52,129 nt of DNA from Salinispora fenicalii (GTDB lineage: Bacteria > Actinomycetota > Actinomycetes > Mycobacteriales > Micromonosporaceae), in NCBI RefSeq assembly GCF_000514815.1, contig NZ_KI911472.1, positions 215,008-267,136 on the forward strand, written 5' to 3'. Below are positions 18,057 to 27,268 of the stretch, one piece after another (the first letter of the stretch is position 1; every line of letters starts with the position of its first letter). A program made the position numbers and the translations under genes. The notes under the pieces were generated by a model that saw only the letters and a list, made by a program, of their open reading frames with translations, did no database searches and was not told the origin of the DNA.

Positions 18057-18599
18057 GTAGTTGTCACAACCGATTGGAGATCAACAAATCGCCCTCCTCA
18101 CCCAGAGCCTTCGGCGGGGCATCCATCCTGGGCCAGCCGGGTCAACGCCGGCCGCCACAACGCGGATCCCAGCCGGCGTGATTCTCGAGGGCATCGCTTC
18201 GAACCCCGGGTGCCACAACACTCATGGCTACGAGGGCGGAGAGGTTCCTTGTTTGTCCACCTACCTGGCTGGCGATCCGACATGTATGCGCGGATTCCGG
18301 CGCCGAAGCCTACATCAGTTGCAAAAGTAGATCAGGTGCTCGGTGGCAAGGCTTTATGAATATTTGTCGTAAAGGGCGTCATTGTGTAATGAGTTACCCA
18401 GCATTTTGGGGAGATATTTCCGTTTTGACCATCTCAGGGTGTTTGCATAACGGTGGTCCGGGTGACTAGCCTTGACAGTCGTCCGCCTCAACCTCGGAAA
18501 GTGAAATCGTGAAATATCAGGCGTGGATTCCCCATCCCGTCCTGCGTCGCGGAGCGGTAAGCCGCCCCGCGACGCTTCGGGTGCCCGGAAGGAGGCGAC
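18057..18599. other. Non-coding interval, AT-richer, upstream of the glycan genes
   Basis: No convincing gene is seen. The stretch from about 18340 to 18460 is clearly richer in A and T than its neighbours, with TTGACC at 18425-18430 and TTGACA at 18472-18477. It probably carries the promoter of the glycosyltransferase gene, but no well-spaced -10 box could be assigned. The base shift marks the left boundary of the inserted glycan segment. Confidence 0.45.
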
Positions 18600-20918
18600 A
18601 TGCCCCCTCGGCTTAGCATCGTTGTCCCGTTCTACAATGTCGGTGACTACATCCGGGACTGTGTGGAGTCGTTGGCCCGTCAGACGTTTCAGGACTACGA
18701 GGTCGTCATGGTTGACGACGGCTCGCAGGACAACAGCGCCGACATCGCTCACGCGTACGCCTCGCGTGACTCCCGCTTTCGGGTGGTGACCCAGGAGAAC
18801 CTGGGCCTCGGTCCGGCCCGCAACACCGGCACTCGGCACAGCGTGGGCGAATACATTACTTTTGTCGATAGTGACGACCTGGTTCCGCCTTACGCATACC
18901 AGTCGATGGTGAGTTCCCTGGACAGCAGCGGTTCATCGTTCGTCGGGGGCAACGCGCGCCGGTTCAATAACGCCTCTGGTGTAAAAAAGAGCTACCTGCA
19001 GAATCTCGTCTTCACAGGCGATAAGAAGGCCACTCACATTCTGGAGAACACCGTTCTCGCGTTGGACAGGATGGTGTGGAACAAAGTCTACCGCCGCTCC
19101 TTCTGGGATGAGTTCGAGCTGGAGTTCCCGGCGATTCGGTATGAGGACTACCCGGTCACCCTCAAAGCACATCTGGATGCGGTGACCGTCGACTGCCTCG
19201 CCGCTCCGGTCTACTTCTGGCGCGAGCGTGAGTCTGGCGAGTCAATCACCCAGCAGAAGTTCCACTACGACAACCTGGCCGACCGGATCCTGTCGGCCGA
19301 GATGGTCCTGGACCTTATTGACACGCGAGCGCCCGAACTCCGCGACCGGGTACACCGGCACTTCGCCCAGATCGACTTGGCAACGGTGGTGCAGGCCTTC
19401 GCTACTGCGCAGGAACACGAAGAGCTGTCTCTGGTTGAGCTTGGCCAGCGACTGACCCGCCGGCTTGATCTGCGCGTGCTCCGGCGAGCCTCCGCCTATG
19501 ACCAGTTGCAATACCACGCGTTGGCAGCCGGTGACACCGACCAACTGCGCCGGCTGGCCGAGTTCCGTGCCACGGGCGGCCTGGGCTCCGGCGCCCGGGC
19601 ACGCCGGAGCTCCCTGTTTCCCTGGCGGTTCCAGAACCACTATCCCACCGCCGGGAGCGATTCGACGGTGCCGCGTCAGCTCTATCGGCTACGTCGGCGT
19701 GAGCTCAGCCTCTACACCACGGTCACCCGGATGTCCTGGGACGACACCGCACTGAGCATTCGGGGTACGGCCGAGATCCGGCACCTGCCGGTAGGAGCTA
19801 ACTCCACGCTACGGTTAACACTGGTTGCCGGCACCCTGCGGATGGAATTGCCGGTTGAGCGGTTCACCGCCCGGGACTCGCACGGCGAGGAGACTCTGGT
19901 GGGCTTCCAGACCCGGGTGTCGAAGGCGGTGCTAGCCAAACTGCCGGCTGATGTGTCGGGCGCCCGAATCAAGGTGAGCCTGCGCGCTGGCGCTTTTCAC
20001 CGGCGTAATCTGCTGCGCAACGTTCAGCCCGGCAACCCGCAGAATGCCACTGGCACCTGGATCGACGAGGACACCTGGATTCAGCCGGGCAATACAAACG
20101 CGGGGGAGGTAGTACTGCGCCGGATGATCCGGCCACTGGAGCTAACCGGCGCCACCGTCGATGGCGAGGAGATCGTTCTCACCGGCCGGATGCCTACGGA
20201 TCTGAATGGGGCATGGCTGCAACTGGCCCGCTCGTCCGAGACCACTCAGGTTGAGTTGGAAACTCAGCTGTCGGGCAAGCAACTGGCGTACACCGCCCGG
20301 GTTCCGTTCACCAGCCTCGTCGACAGTGCCAGTCCGGACGACCCGTTCACCCTGCGCACCACGCGGGTACCGAGTGTCAGGCGGGGCAACCAGCGCCACC
20401 TGATACTCGCAACTGGGCTGGACGCCCCGGTCGCCACCGTGTACAAGGACCGGTTGATCGCCGTCACCCGCTCGCCCGGCCAGTGCCTCAACGTGGTTGA
20501 GGGGCCGTTGCAGCTGCAGGCCGACACGGCAAACGCGACGCCGGCCGGCGTCGGCCATCGTCTCTCGGTGCAGGGCCGGCTCTGGACCGACGCGGACCCT
20601 GGCGCAGTCGTGTGGCGGCGGTACGTTGACGCGGCGGACCACCACGTGGACATGTCCTGCCGGGTCACCCGGTCCGACGGCAGGTGGTCTGCTGAGGTGG
20701 AACTGTCCGAGCTACTGGCGCCAGGAGGGATAGCGCAACCGGGCAGCGACCTGCTCGCTGACTGGACCCTGTGGGTGCTGCCCCCAGACGGCGAGTCACC
20801 GTACGCCCTGCAGGCCGACATTTTTCTGGTCGCTCAGCTGCCGCTACCGATTGACGCTGGCGGACGAACCGCTGGTCTGTACCCCCGCTCTGGCCGCCTG
20901 CATCTCGAGGTTCGGTGA
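18600..20918 (+). CDS. Family 2 glycosyltransferase with long beta-rich C-terminal region
   Basis: The 772-residue protein has an N-terminal GT-A domain (about 1-280): LSIVVPFYNV, VDDGSQDNS, the metal-binding VDSDD motif, and a RYEDYPVT acidic motif. After a helical linker (280-360) come about 400 residues of repeated beta-rich modules, like the region between GT2 and polymerase domains in teichoic-acid-type enzymes. It probably transfers a sugar or glycerol-phosphate unit to a cell-surface polymer. GGAGGCGAC precedes ATG 18600. Contains a TTA codon. It starts a three-gene overlapping set. Confidence 0.85.
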   Translation: MPPRLSIVVPFYNVGDYIRDCVESLARQTFQDYEVVMVDDGSQDNSADIAHAYASRDSRFRVVTQENLGLGPARNTGTRHSVGEYITFVDSDDLVPPYAYQSMVSSLDSSGSSFVGGNARRFNNASGVKKSYLQNLVFTGDKKATHILENTVLALDRMVWNKVYRRSFWDEFELEFPAIRYEDYPVTLKAHLDAVTVDCLAAPVYFWRERESGESITQQKFHYDNLADRILSAEMVLDLIDTRAPELRDRVHRHFAQIDLATVVQAFATAQEHEELSLVELGQRLTRRLDLRVLRRASAYDQLQYHALAAGDTDQLRRLAEFRATGGLGSGARARRSSLFPWRFQNHYPTAGSDSTVPRQLYRLRRRELSLYTTVTRMSWDDTALSIRGTAEIRHLPVGANSTLRLTLVAGTLRMELPVERFTARDSHGEETLVGFQTRVSKAVLAKLPADVSGARIKVSLRAGAFHRRNLLRNVQPGNPQNATGTWIDEDTWIQPGNTNAGEVVLRRMIRPLELTGATVDGEEIVLTGRMPTDLNGAWLQLARSSETTQVELETQLSGKQLAYTARVPFTSLVDSASPDDPFTLRTTRVPSVRRGNQRHLILATGLDAPVATVYKDRLIAVTRSPGQCLNVVEGPLQLQADTANATPAGVGHRLSVQGRLWTDADPGAVVWRRYVDAADHHVDMSCRVTRSDGRWSAEVELSELLAPGGIAQPGSDLLADWTLWVLPPDGESPYALQADIFLVAQLPLPIDAGGRTAGLYPRSGRLHLEVR

Positions 20919-20919
20919 A

Positions 20920-21750
20920 ATGCACCATCACAATCACTACTATGCCCAGGCCCACATCCTCGCCCGGTACTGTGGGCTGGACGACGATTTCCCGCCCCGG
21001 ATCCGGGGCTACCTACAGCACGGCTGGAATGTCGGCTGTGGTTGGAACCCGGTGCACGAGTTCTTCGATGGCGCCTGGCGGTTCGTGTGGAGCGACGCGC
21101 CCCGGCGACGCGGCCATGCCCTCGGTCGCCGCAACTACCATGTCGTCGGCGCCCCCTGGCTGTATCTGATGGACCTCGAGCCCGAGTTGGGCGCTGTGCC
21201 TGAGGAGGACCGGGAGGGCACCTTGTGGTTCCTCTTTCACGGCTGGGAGGGTGGAAAAATCAGCGGGAACCACGCCCGACTGATAGACGAGATCCGGGAG
21301 ACGGAATCAGGTCCGGTAACGTTTAGCCTCTACTACACCGAGTACGAACGCCCTGAGATCCGGCGCTTCTACGACAAGGCTGGCTTCGACGTGGTGAGTT
21401 TCGGCCGACGTGGTTGGAACTATGAGGGCACCGATCGGCGCTTCCTCTACAAACAGTTGGCGGCGCTCCGCAAACACAAGCGGGTGGCCGCAAACCGGCT
21501 GTCCTCGGCGGTCTTCTATGGCGTCGCCGCCGGTTGCCAGCCCGCTGTCTATGGCGATCCTATGGAAATGGCGGGTGAGAACCCGCTGTTTGGCGGCACT
21601 GCACGTATCGCCCGGCTCTGGCCGGAGATGCACGGCAAGGACATCGATGTCGCGGTGGCCAGGGAAATCACCAATGAGGAGCTCGGCTGGGCATGGATGA
21701 TGCCACCGGCCGAGATGCGCATGCTATTCGATTGGAATGAACGTGACTGA
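20920..21750 (+). CDS. Unrecognised protein, glycan-locus partner
   Basis: The 276-residue protein begins just after the glycosyltransferase stop (ATG 20920). Notable stretches are the His-rich MHHHNHYYAQAHILARYCGL, YLQHGWN, a WLFLFHGWEGGK-like segment, and Y-Y-T-E-Y-E-R-P-E-I-R. The Q-H-G-W-N segment slightly recalls GT-B-type capsule or teichoic-acid transferases, but I cannot assign a family. No signal peptide or membrane segment. It overlaps the next gene by 14 bases. A role in polymer synthesis is inferred from its neighbours. Confidence 0.7.
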   Translation: MHHHNHYYAQAHILARYCGLDDDFPPRIRGYLQHGWNVGCGWNPVHEFFDGAWRFVWSDAPRRRGHALGRRNYHVVGAPWLYLMDLEPELGAVPEEDREGTLWFLFHGWEGGKISGNHARLIDEIRETESGPVTFSLYYTEYERPEIRRFYDKAGFDVVSFGRRGWNYEGTDRRFLYKQLAALRKHKRVAANRLSSAVFYGVAAGCQPAVYGDPMEMAGENPLFGGTARIARLWPEMHGKDIDVAVAREITNEELGWAWMMPPAEMRMLFDWNERD

Positions 21751-23458
21751 CAACCGATCGACCGACCGTGAGTTCGTCCGGGGTGAGATGCAGCCGTGGA
21801 CCGACTACTCGGGCGGCCGGGCTCCGGCGAGTGGCTCGGTGCTCGCAGCCCTACTCGCCGACCTGCTACCGCAGTCCAAGCGGGCGCTGGTAGTCGGCCC
21901 CCACGGCAGCGACCTCATCGACGCCGTAGCCGCACGCAGTGCCCAGACGACCGTGTTGGTCCGCTCGGTCGGCGACGCGGAGTCGTTGCGGGCCGTGATA
22001 TCAAACACGACCGTCACGATCGTCGCCGGATCGCTGGACGGACTGATTGACAGCCTCACCGAGGATGAGACGTACGACCTGGTGCTTGCTGCCGACGGCC
22101 TGGATCGGGTGATGGGCTATGATGCGCCGCAGCAGGACTGGCATACCCGGGCTGCCGCACTGGTCCGGGCCGCCGCCGCCGGGGCCATGGTTGTTGTCGG
22201 CATGCAAAACGACTTCGCGCTGACTGAGTTGTTTGACTCGCGGCCGTCCCACAAGCGGCACGGCGACGACGAGTGGTGGCCACTGCACGATGACCCGACC
22301 CGGCCCGCCTCCCCCGCCCAACTGCGAGATGCCCTGACCGGTCTCGGTCTCGAAACGTCCTTGCTCTGGGCAACGGTTGATGTTGCGGGCGAGACGCACA
22401 CATTGGTTGAGGTCGACGCGCTCGCCGCTACCCGCCCGGGTCGGCCGGCGGCTCGGATCGCCGTCCGGGCATTCGAGACCGCAGCGACCGCCGTGCCGCT
22501 ACTCGCGTCGCTGGCGGAGGGGGTCAACGCGGCCGCCTGCGCCGGCCAATTGGGCGCCGTCACACCAGGCTGGCTCGTAGTGTGCGGGCCCCGCCCGCCC
22601 GCCGTCCACACCATCTACACCCGGGGAGGCAACACCTCATCGGTGCTCGCTGCTGACCTGGCTGACAACCGTTGGAAGCTGGTCACCGTGGCCGGCGCCG
22701 GCTCGTCGCCAGCTGGTCTGTCCGCCAACGAAAGCCCGGCCGAAGTGCCCGACACCGAGTCGGTAGAACGGTTGCTGCTGCGGGCCGCCGCAAAGGAGGA
22801 TGTGCCCGAGTTCCGTCGGCTCGCCGAACAGCTGGGCGACTGGGTTGGCAAGAGCGCTGCCGAGTTCGGTCCCGGTGCGGTGATCTGCCTGGACGATACC
22901 GGTGTGGACGGCGACACCTTCGCCCGGGGCGTGCTGGCAAGGCAGACTGCGGAGGAGTCTGATACCGCCGAGTTGCTTGCCGCTGCATGGCATCGGTTCG
23001 CCGACAGGCTGACCCGTGGGCACCACCGGCACCCGTGGCCACCGTGGATGTCTGGCGCTGACCTGGTGCGAACCTGGCTGAGCATGAGTGGTGAGGAGCC
23101 GACCGACGCCATTCTCGATCGAGGTCGGCAGATCGCCGAGGCGGTGGCCGTAGTAATGGACGCGCCGCAGGTTGCGACGCCCAGCCCGGACCTGCGTACC
23201 CAGCTGGTTGACGCGGAGACGGCAAGGACCCAGGCGGTGGAACTTGCCGGACACGTCTTCGGCCTAGAACGCACCCTGAAGATGCGCGACCAGCAGCTGA
23301 AGGTGCGGGAGGGTCGGCTCCGGTCGCTGCGTTCGGAGATGAGTAGGTTTAGGGGGTCGCGGGCCGCCCGCCTGGCCGTGGTGATCCGCAAGGTCGGGGT
23401 CGTCCGCGACCCGAAGCGGCTCGCCCGCGCGGTCAAGCGTCGCCTTCCGGGCCACTGA
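21737..23458 (+). CDS. Rossmann-type (methyltransferase-like) protein with C-terminal coiled coil
   Basis: The 573-residue protein starts with a Rossmann-like domain: KRALVVGPHGSDLIDAV corresponds to the SAM-binding loop, and YDLVLAADGLDRV to the next strand of class I methyltransferases. The middle is poorly defined. The end (about 490-545) is a coiled coil (ERTLKMRDQQLKVREGRLRS) followed by a basic tail. Methyltransferase/coiled-coil proteins occur in O-antigen and teichoic-acid loci, where the coiled coil can act as a ruler; that role here is inference. The start overlaps the previous gene. Confidence 0.7.
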   Translation: MNVTDNRSTDREFVRGEMQPWTDYSGGRAPASGSVLAALLADLLPQSKRALVVGPHGSDLIDAVAARSAQTTVLVRSVGDAESLRAVISNTTVTIVAGSLDGLIDSLTEDETYDLVLAADGLDRVMGYDAPQQDWHTRAAALVRAAAAGAMVVVGMQNDFALTELFDSRPSHKRHGDDEWWPLHDDPTRPASPAQLRDALTGLGLETSLLWATVDVAGETHTLVEVDALAATRPGRPAARIAVRAFETAATAVPLLASLAEGVNAAACAGQLGAVTPGWLVVCGPRPPAVHTIYTRGGNTSSVLAADLADNRWKLVTVAGAGSSPAGLSANESPAEVPDTESVERLLLRAAAKEDVPEFRRLAEQLGDWVGKSAAEFGPGAVICLDDTGVDGDTFARGVLARQTAEESDTAELLAAAWHRFADRLTRGHHRHPWPPWMSGADLVRTWLSMSGEEPTDAILDRGRQIAEAVAVVMDAPQVATPSPDLRTQLVDAETARTQAVELAGHVFGLERTLKMRDQQLKVREGRLRSLRSEMSRFRGSRAARLAVVIRKVGVVRDPKRLARAVKRRLPGH

Positions 23459-23805
23459 CGCTGCTGACGGCCAGGCCGGCACCACATCGTGCGGTCGCGG
23501 AATCCGCGTCAGCATCTGCCTCAAGGGCCAGCTTGACCTCGAGCAACACGGCGGACGGACCTTTGCCGGGGGGCCGTCCGGATCGCCCAACGCCTCCTCG
23601 CGATGGCCCCGCGATCTGGTACAACAACAAGACCGGCGCACCCGTCACCCGGCTACTGACCGCCTACGACCACTGAGGGACTTCGGAACAACTCAAGTCG
23701 GTCACTCGGTCAGGCCGGTGACCCTTCACCGCCAAAGATGATGATTTCTCATGTCAACCAATGGCATGGTTTGCTGCCTGCCGGCGGCTGGTTAGGCTGG
23801 CGGTC
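23459..23805. other. Non-coding interval before mshC
   Basis: No intact gene. A short open stretch ends at 23674-23676 and would encode ...IWYNNKTGAPVTRLLTAYDH, which looks like a stranded C-terminus, but no source gene was recognised. A 7-bp stem (CGGACGG at 23552-23558, CCGTCCG at 23574-23580) may act as a weak terminator for the glycan genes. This interval is the right edge of the segment inserted before mshC. Confidence 0.4.
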
Positions 23806-25044
23806 ATGGACTCTTGGGCGGGACACGAGGTGCCGCGGCTACCGGGCCGGGGCGGGCCGCTGATGTTGTTTGACTCGGCCCGGCGAGGCACCGCCGCCAG
23901 CGTGCCGACCGGGACCGGCACGATGTATGTCTGCGGCATCACCCCGTACGATGCCACCCACCTGGGGCACGCCGCCACGATGATCACCTTCGACCTGATC
24001 CAGCGGGTGTGGCGCGATGCGGGACTGGACGTGACGTACGTGCAGAACGTCACGGACATCGACGACCCGCTGCTGGAGCGGGCCGCTCGGGACGGCGAGG
24101 ACTGGAAGGTCCTGGCGATGCGGGAGACCGCCCTGTTCCGGGAGGATATGGCGGCGCTGCGGATCATCCCGCCGGAGCACTACGTCGGTGCGGTGGAGTC
24201 GATTCCAGACATCGCCGAGCGGGTCCTGACGCTGGTGAAAGAGGGTGCTGCCTACCGGCTGGAGGACGGCACCGGTGATGTCTACTTCGACATCTCGGCC
24301 GCGCCCCGATTCGGGTACGAGTCGCACCTGAGCCGGGAAGAGATGCTGGAGATCTTCCCCGAGCGCGGTGGCGACCCGGATCGAGCCGGTAAACGAGACC
24401 CGCTCGATCCACTGCTGTGGCGGGGTGCCCGCCCGGACGAGCCGTCGTGGCCCGGCGGCGATCTCGGCCCGGGCCGCCCCGGCTGGCACATCGAGTGCGC
24501 CGTGATCGCGCTGAACCTGCTCGGCGAGCAGGTCGACGTGCAGGGCGGCGGCAATGATCTGATCTTCCCGCACCACGAGTGCTCGGCCGCGCACGCCGAG
24601 CTGCTGACCGGGCAGACCCCGTTCGCCGGGCACTACGTGCACGCCGGCATGATCGGGCTGGACGGGGAGAAGATGTCCAAGTCCCGCGGCAACCTGGTCT
24701 TCGTCTCCCGGTTGCGAGCCGACCAGGTGGATCCGATGGCGGTCCGGCTGGCCCTGATGAGCGGGCACTACCGCAGCGACCGCTCCTGGAGCGACGGGCT
24801 GCTGGCGACCGCGCAGGAGCGGCTGGGTCGATGGCGGCAGGCCGCTGCGGTGCCCCGTGGGCCGTCCGCGGAGGCGTTTCTGGCCACGCTTCGTGCGCGC
24901 CTCGCCGACGACCTCGACGCCCCGGGGGCGCTTGCTCTGGCGGACTCCTGGGCGGAGGCGGCGCTCGTCGGCGCCGGCGACGATCCGGCGGCACCCGCGC
25001 TCTTCACCCGGGCACTGGATGCCCTGCTTGGCGTCCGTCTGTGA
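23806..25044 (+). CDS. mshC: Mycothiol ligase (L-cysteine:1D-myo-inositol 2-amino-2-deoxy-alpha-D-glucopyranoside ligase)
   Basis: The 412-residue class I aminoacyl-tRNA-synthetase-like enzyme couples cysteine to GlcN-inositol in mycothiol synthesis. Visible features: zinc-ligand C43 in YVCGITPYD, the HIGH-like motif HLGHA (52-56), VQNVTDIDDPLLERA, the G-W-H-I-E-C-A segment with further zinc ligands, FPHHECSAAHAE, and the KMSKS loop near residue 287. The N-terminal W-A-G-H-E-V-P-R-L-P-G-R-G separates MshC from CysS, as does the lack of a tRNA-anticodon domain. Start 23806 matches the family. Its product is the cytosolic thiol buffer of actinobacteria. Confidence 0.96.
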   Translation: MDSWAGHEVPRLPGRGGPLMLFDSARRGTAASVPTGTGTMYVCGITPYDATHLGHAATMITFDLIQRVWRDAGLDVTYVQNVTDIDDPLLERAARDGEDWKVLAMRETALFREDMAALRIIPPEHYVGAVESIPDIAERVLTLVKEGAAYRLEDGTGDVYFDISAAPRFGYESHLSREEMLEIFPERGGDPDRAGKRDPLDPLLWRGARPDEPSWPGGDLGPGRPGWHIECAVIALNLLGEQVDVQGGGNDLIFPHHECSAAHAELLTGQTPFAGHYVHAGMIGLDGEKMSKSRGNLVFVSRLRADQVDPMAVRLALMSGHYRSDRSWSDGLLATAQERLGRWRQAAAVPRGPSAEAFLATLRARLADDLDAPGALALADSWAEAALVGAGDDPAAPALFTRALDALLGVRL

Positions 25045-25149
25045 CCTGCTGCGCACTCTGATCGGCCGCGTCGGCTTCCACTCAGGCCGCCTGGTCGATC
25101 TTCGCTGCCTCGGTGGCCCGGTGCCGGAGTTGGGCTGGTAGGAGCCCGA

Positions 25150-25941
25150 TCAGCCGAGGACGAGCCCTGGGCCCGGATCCGGGTCGCTCGTCGGGGCGGG
25201 GATCCGGTACGCCTCGGTCAGGGTGGTGACCGGGCCGGGCCAGGTGGCCTGGGCGACCTCGATTGGCTTGCGGTGCTCGTCGTAGGCGACGTGCAGCAGG
25301 TGTAGCACCGGGGTGTCGGGTCGGATCTGCAGGGTCTCCGCCTCGTCCCGGCTGGGCTGCCGGGCACTGATCGTGTCGGTCGCGGTGATGTACCGCCGGC
25401 CGGTGGCTTCCTCGGCCTCCTGGTAGAGAGGGCGGCCGAACGCCTCGGCCCGCTCCAGCGAGGTGCCGGCGGTGTCGGTCGGTAGGAACCAGGCGGCGCC
25501 CACCTCTACCGGGGAGTCCTCGGTGCGGACCAGGTGCCGCCGACAGAGCAGCTCGGTGCCGTCGGATACGCCGAACGCATCGGCGACCTCGGGCGGTGCG
25601 GGGGCGGGCCCGACGGAGACGAGCTGTTGCCGGTACCGGGCGGCGAGGTCGGTGTGGTAGCCACGGAAGCCGCCGTACCGGCCCCGGGAGAGCCGGTTGA
25701 GGCGGCGTCGGGTGCCGCGGACGTACGTACCGGAGCCCGGCTTGGTGATCAGGATGCCCTCGACCCGTAGCTGGTCGACGGCGCGCTGCACGGTCTGCTT
25801 GGCGACGCCGAACATTTCGGCGATGGCCGGGATGGAGGGTAGCCGCTCGCCGGGGCCCCAGTCACCGCGGCGCACCTGTGCCTTGATCTGCGCGGCGATC
25901 TGCCGGTGCGGGAACTCGGCCGCACCCGGGTTGATCTGCAT
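25150..25941 (-). CDS. GntR-family regulator (HutC/UTRA type)
   Basis: The 263-residue protein has an N-terminal winged helix-turn-helix (about 8-75: IAAQIKAQVRRGDWGPGERLPS, VAKQTVQRAVDQLRVEG, ITKPGSGTYV) and a C-terminal UTRA ligand-binding domain (about 100-245). ATG 25941 is chosen because GAGGAGG lies just upstream on the minus strand. It converges with mshC. Ligand and targets are unknown; HutC-type members respond to sugars or amino-acid derivatives. Confidence 0.9.
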   Translation of the reverse strand: MQINPGAAEFPHRQIAAQIKAQVRRGDWGPGERLPSIPAIAEMFGVAKQTVQRAVDQLRVEGILITKPGSGTYVRGTRRRLNRLSRGRYGGFRGYHTDLAARYRQQLVSVGPAPAPPEVADAFGVSDGTELLCRRHLVRTEDSPVEVGAAWFLPTDTAGTSLERAEAFGRPLYQEAEEATGRRYITATDTISARQPSRDEAETLQIRPDTPVLHLLHVAYDEHRKPIEVAQATWPGPVTTLTEAYRIPAPTSDPDPGPGLVLG

Positions 25942-26086
25942 GCCCGCCTCCTCGATCATCACTAGGTTCCTAGGATGCAGTAGCGAGTGTGTTCCGTCCA
26001 CACCCGACCCACCTGCACGGAAAATTTAGTGCCCGCTCACGAGAAGGACGCGGGTGCCGCGTCCCGTCGTCGCGGACAGAAAGCCA

Positions 26087-26118
26087 GTGGCCCGCCACCT
26101 TTACCGGTGGCGGGCCAC
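26087..26118 (-). terminator. Stem-loop terminator after the PAC2 gene
   Basis: A perfect 13-bp inverted repeat (GTGGCCCGCCACC at 26087-26099, complement at 26106-26118) with a 6-base loop sits just downstream of the minus-strand PAC2 gene and before the GntR gene. There is no U-tract. Confidence 0.7.
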
Positions 26119-26138
26119 GAGGATCAGTGTGGTACGGG

Positions 26139-27008
26139 CTACCAGGAGCCGGCGGTAGGTCCGGCGGAGCCGCCACGCCGGCGCAGGTATTTCTCAAACT
26201 CCTGTGCGATCTCGTCCCCGGTCAGCGGGGTGATGCCGGCGTCACCGACCCGTTCCTCCAACTCGCGGATGTACTCACCGAGCTCGGCGTCTTGCTCGGC
26301 GGCGCCGCGGACCCGCTGCTCCCACTCGGCGGCCTCCTCGGCGAGGTCCGCCATCGGCACCGGTAGGTCCAGCACCTCCTCGACCCGGTGCAGCAGGGCC
26401 AGGGTCGCCTTGGGACAGGGTGGGTTGTTGGCGTAGTGCGGCACATGCACCCAGAACGACACTGCGTCCACCTCGGCCCGCGAGCAGGCGTCGTGCAGGA
26501 CCCCGACAATGCCGGTGGGCCCGTCGTAGCGGGTGGGGGTGAGCTGGAAGCGTTGCGCCGCGCCCTTGTCGGAGGCGCTCCCGCTGATCGGTAGCGGCCG
26601 GGTGTATGGCACGTCGGCTAGGAGCGCGCCGAGCAGTACCACCCGTTCGACCTCCAGGCTGTGGCAGATCTCCAGCACCTGCTCGCAGAAGGTGCGCCAG
26701 CGCATGCTCGGCTCGATACCGCGGATGAGCACGACATCCCGTTCGGTTCCGGCCGGACTGGCCGCCATGAACCGGGTCGTGGGCCACTCCACCCGCCGGG
26801 TCTCGCCGGCCGACATCGCGATCGTGGGGCGGCTGACCTGGAAATCGTAGAAGTCTTCTGGATCCAGTTCGGTTACCGACCGGGCCTGCCACACCTGCTC
26901 CAGGTGCTCGACGGCGGCCGTCGAGGCGTCGGCGGCGTCGTTCCAGCCTTCGAAGGCGGCGATGGCCACGGGGGACCGCAGAACCGGCAGTCCGTCGAAC
27001 TCGGTCAC
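26139..27008 (-). CDS. PAC2 family protein, ParJ (SCO1662) orthologue
   Basis: The 289-residue protein has the PAC2 features FEGWNDAADASTAAVEHL near the start, YDFQVSRPTI, RGIEPSMRWRTF and the conserved WVHVPHYANNPPCPKATLALLHRVEEVLD. The order mshC-PAC2-metH matches S. coelicolor SCO1663-SCO1662-SCO1657. There SCO1662 (ParJ) binds ParA and limits its polymerisation; transferring that role here is inference from orthology. The C-terminal ~60 residues form an acidic coiled coil. GTG 27008 begins the conserved domain directly. Confidence 0.85.
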   Translation of the reverse strand: MTEFDGLPVLRSPVAIAAFEGWNDAADASTAAVEHLEQVWQARSVTELDPEDFYDFQVSRPTIAMSAGETRRVEWPTTRFMAASPAGTERDVVLIRGIEPSMRWRTFCEQVLEICHSLEVERVVLLGALLADVPYTRPLPISGSASDKGAAQRFQLTPTRYDGPTGIVGVLHDACSRAEVDAVSFWVHVPHYANNPPCPKATLALLHRVEEVLDLPVPMADLAEEAAEWEQRVRGAAEQDAELGEYIRELEERVGDAGITPLTGDEIAQEFEKYLRRRGGSAGPTAGSW

Positions 27009-27268
27009 GCGGTCACCTCGTCCCGCCCATCGGGGCGGTGCTGGGTGGGCGCCCGATCGGCCGGCCGCCATGCATCGTGGCGTCGCTGTAGTCCCTCACG
27101 TCCGTCAGCCTACGTGCCAGGGGCGGGAACCGGACCGTCGGCCGCGCCGATCTACCAATCGACAAACAGTTATTCTGGCGGTAAAAGGGCAGCGTGTGCT
27201 AGTCGCGCCAGGTGGGACCGGCGGCTGGGGGTAGACCACATCCCGTGTAGTCGCAGTAACCTGAAGCC

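Noticed and set aside
18196..18220. tRNA-like T-loop (TTCGAACC followed by CGGGTGCCAC)
   Set aside because: The bases flanking the loop do not pair as a T-stem and no acceptor or anticodon arm could be found upstream.
23595..23676. Transposase C-terminal remnant (IWYNNKTGAPVTRLLTAYDH)
   Set aside because: Too short to assign; no inverted repeats or target duplication were seen around it.
27009..27268. Cobalamin or SAM riboswitch ahead of metH
   Set aside because: No B12-box or SAM-box consensus was seen in this short divergent interval.
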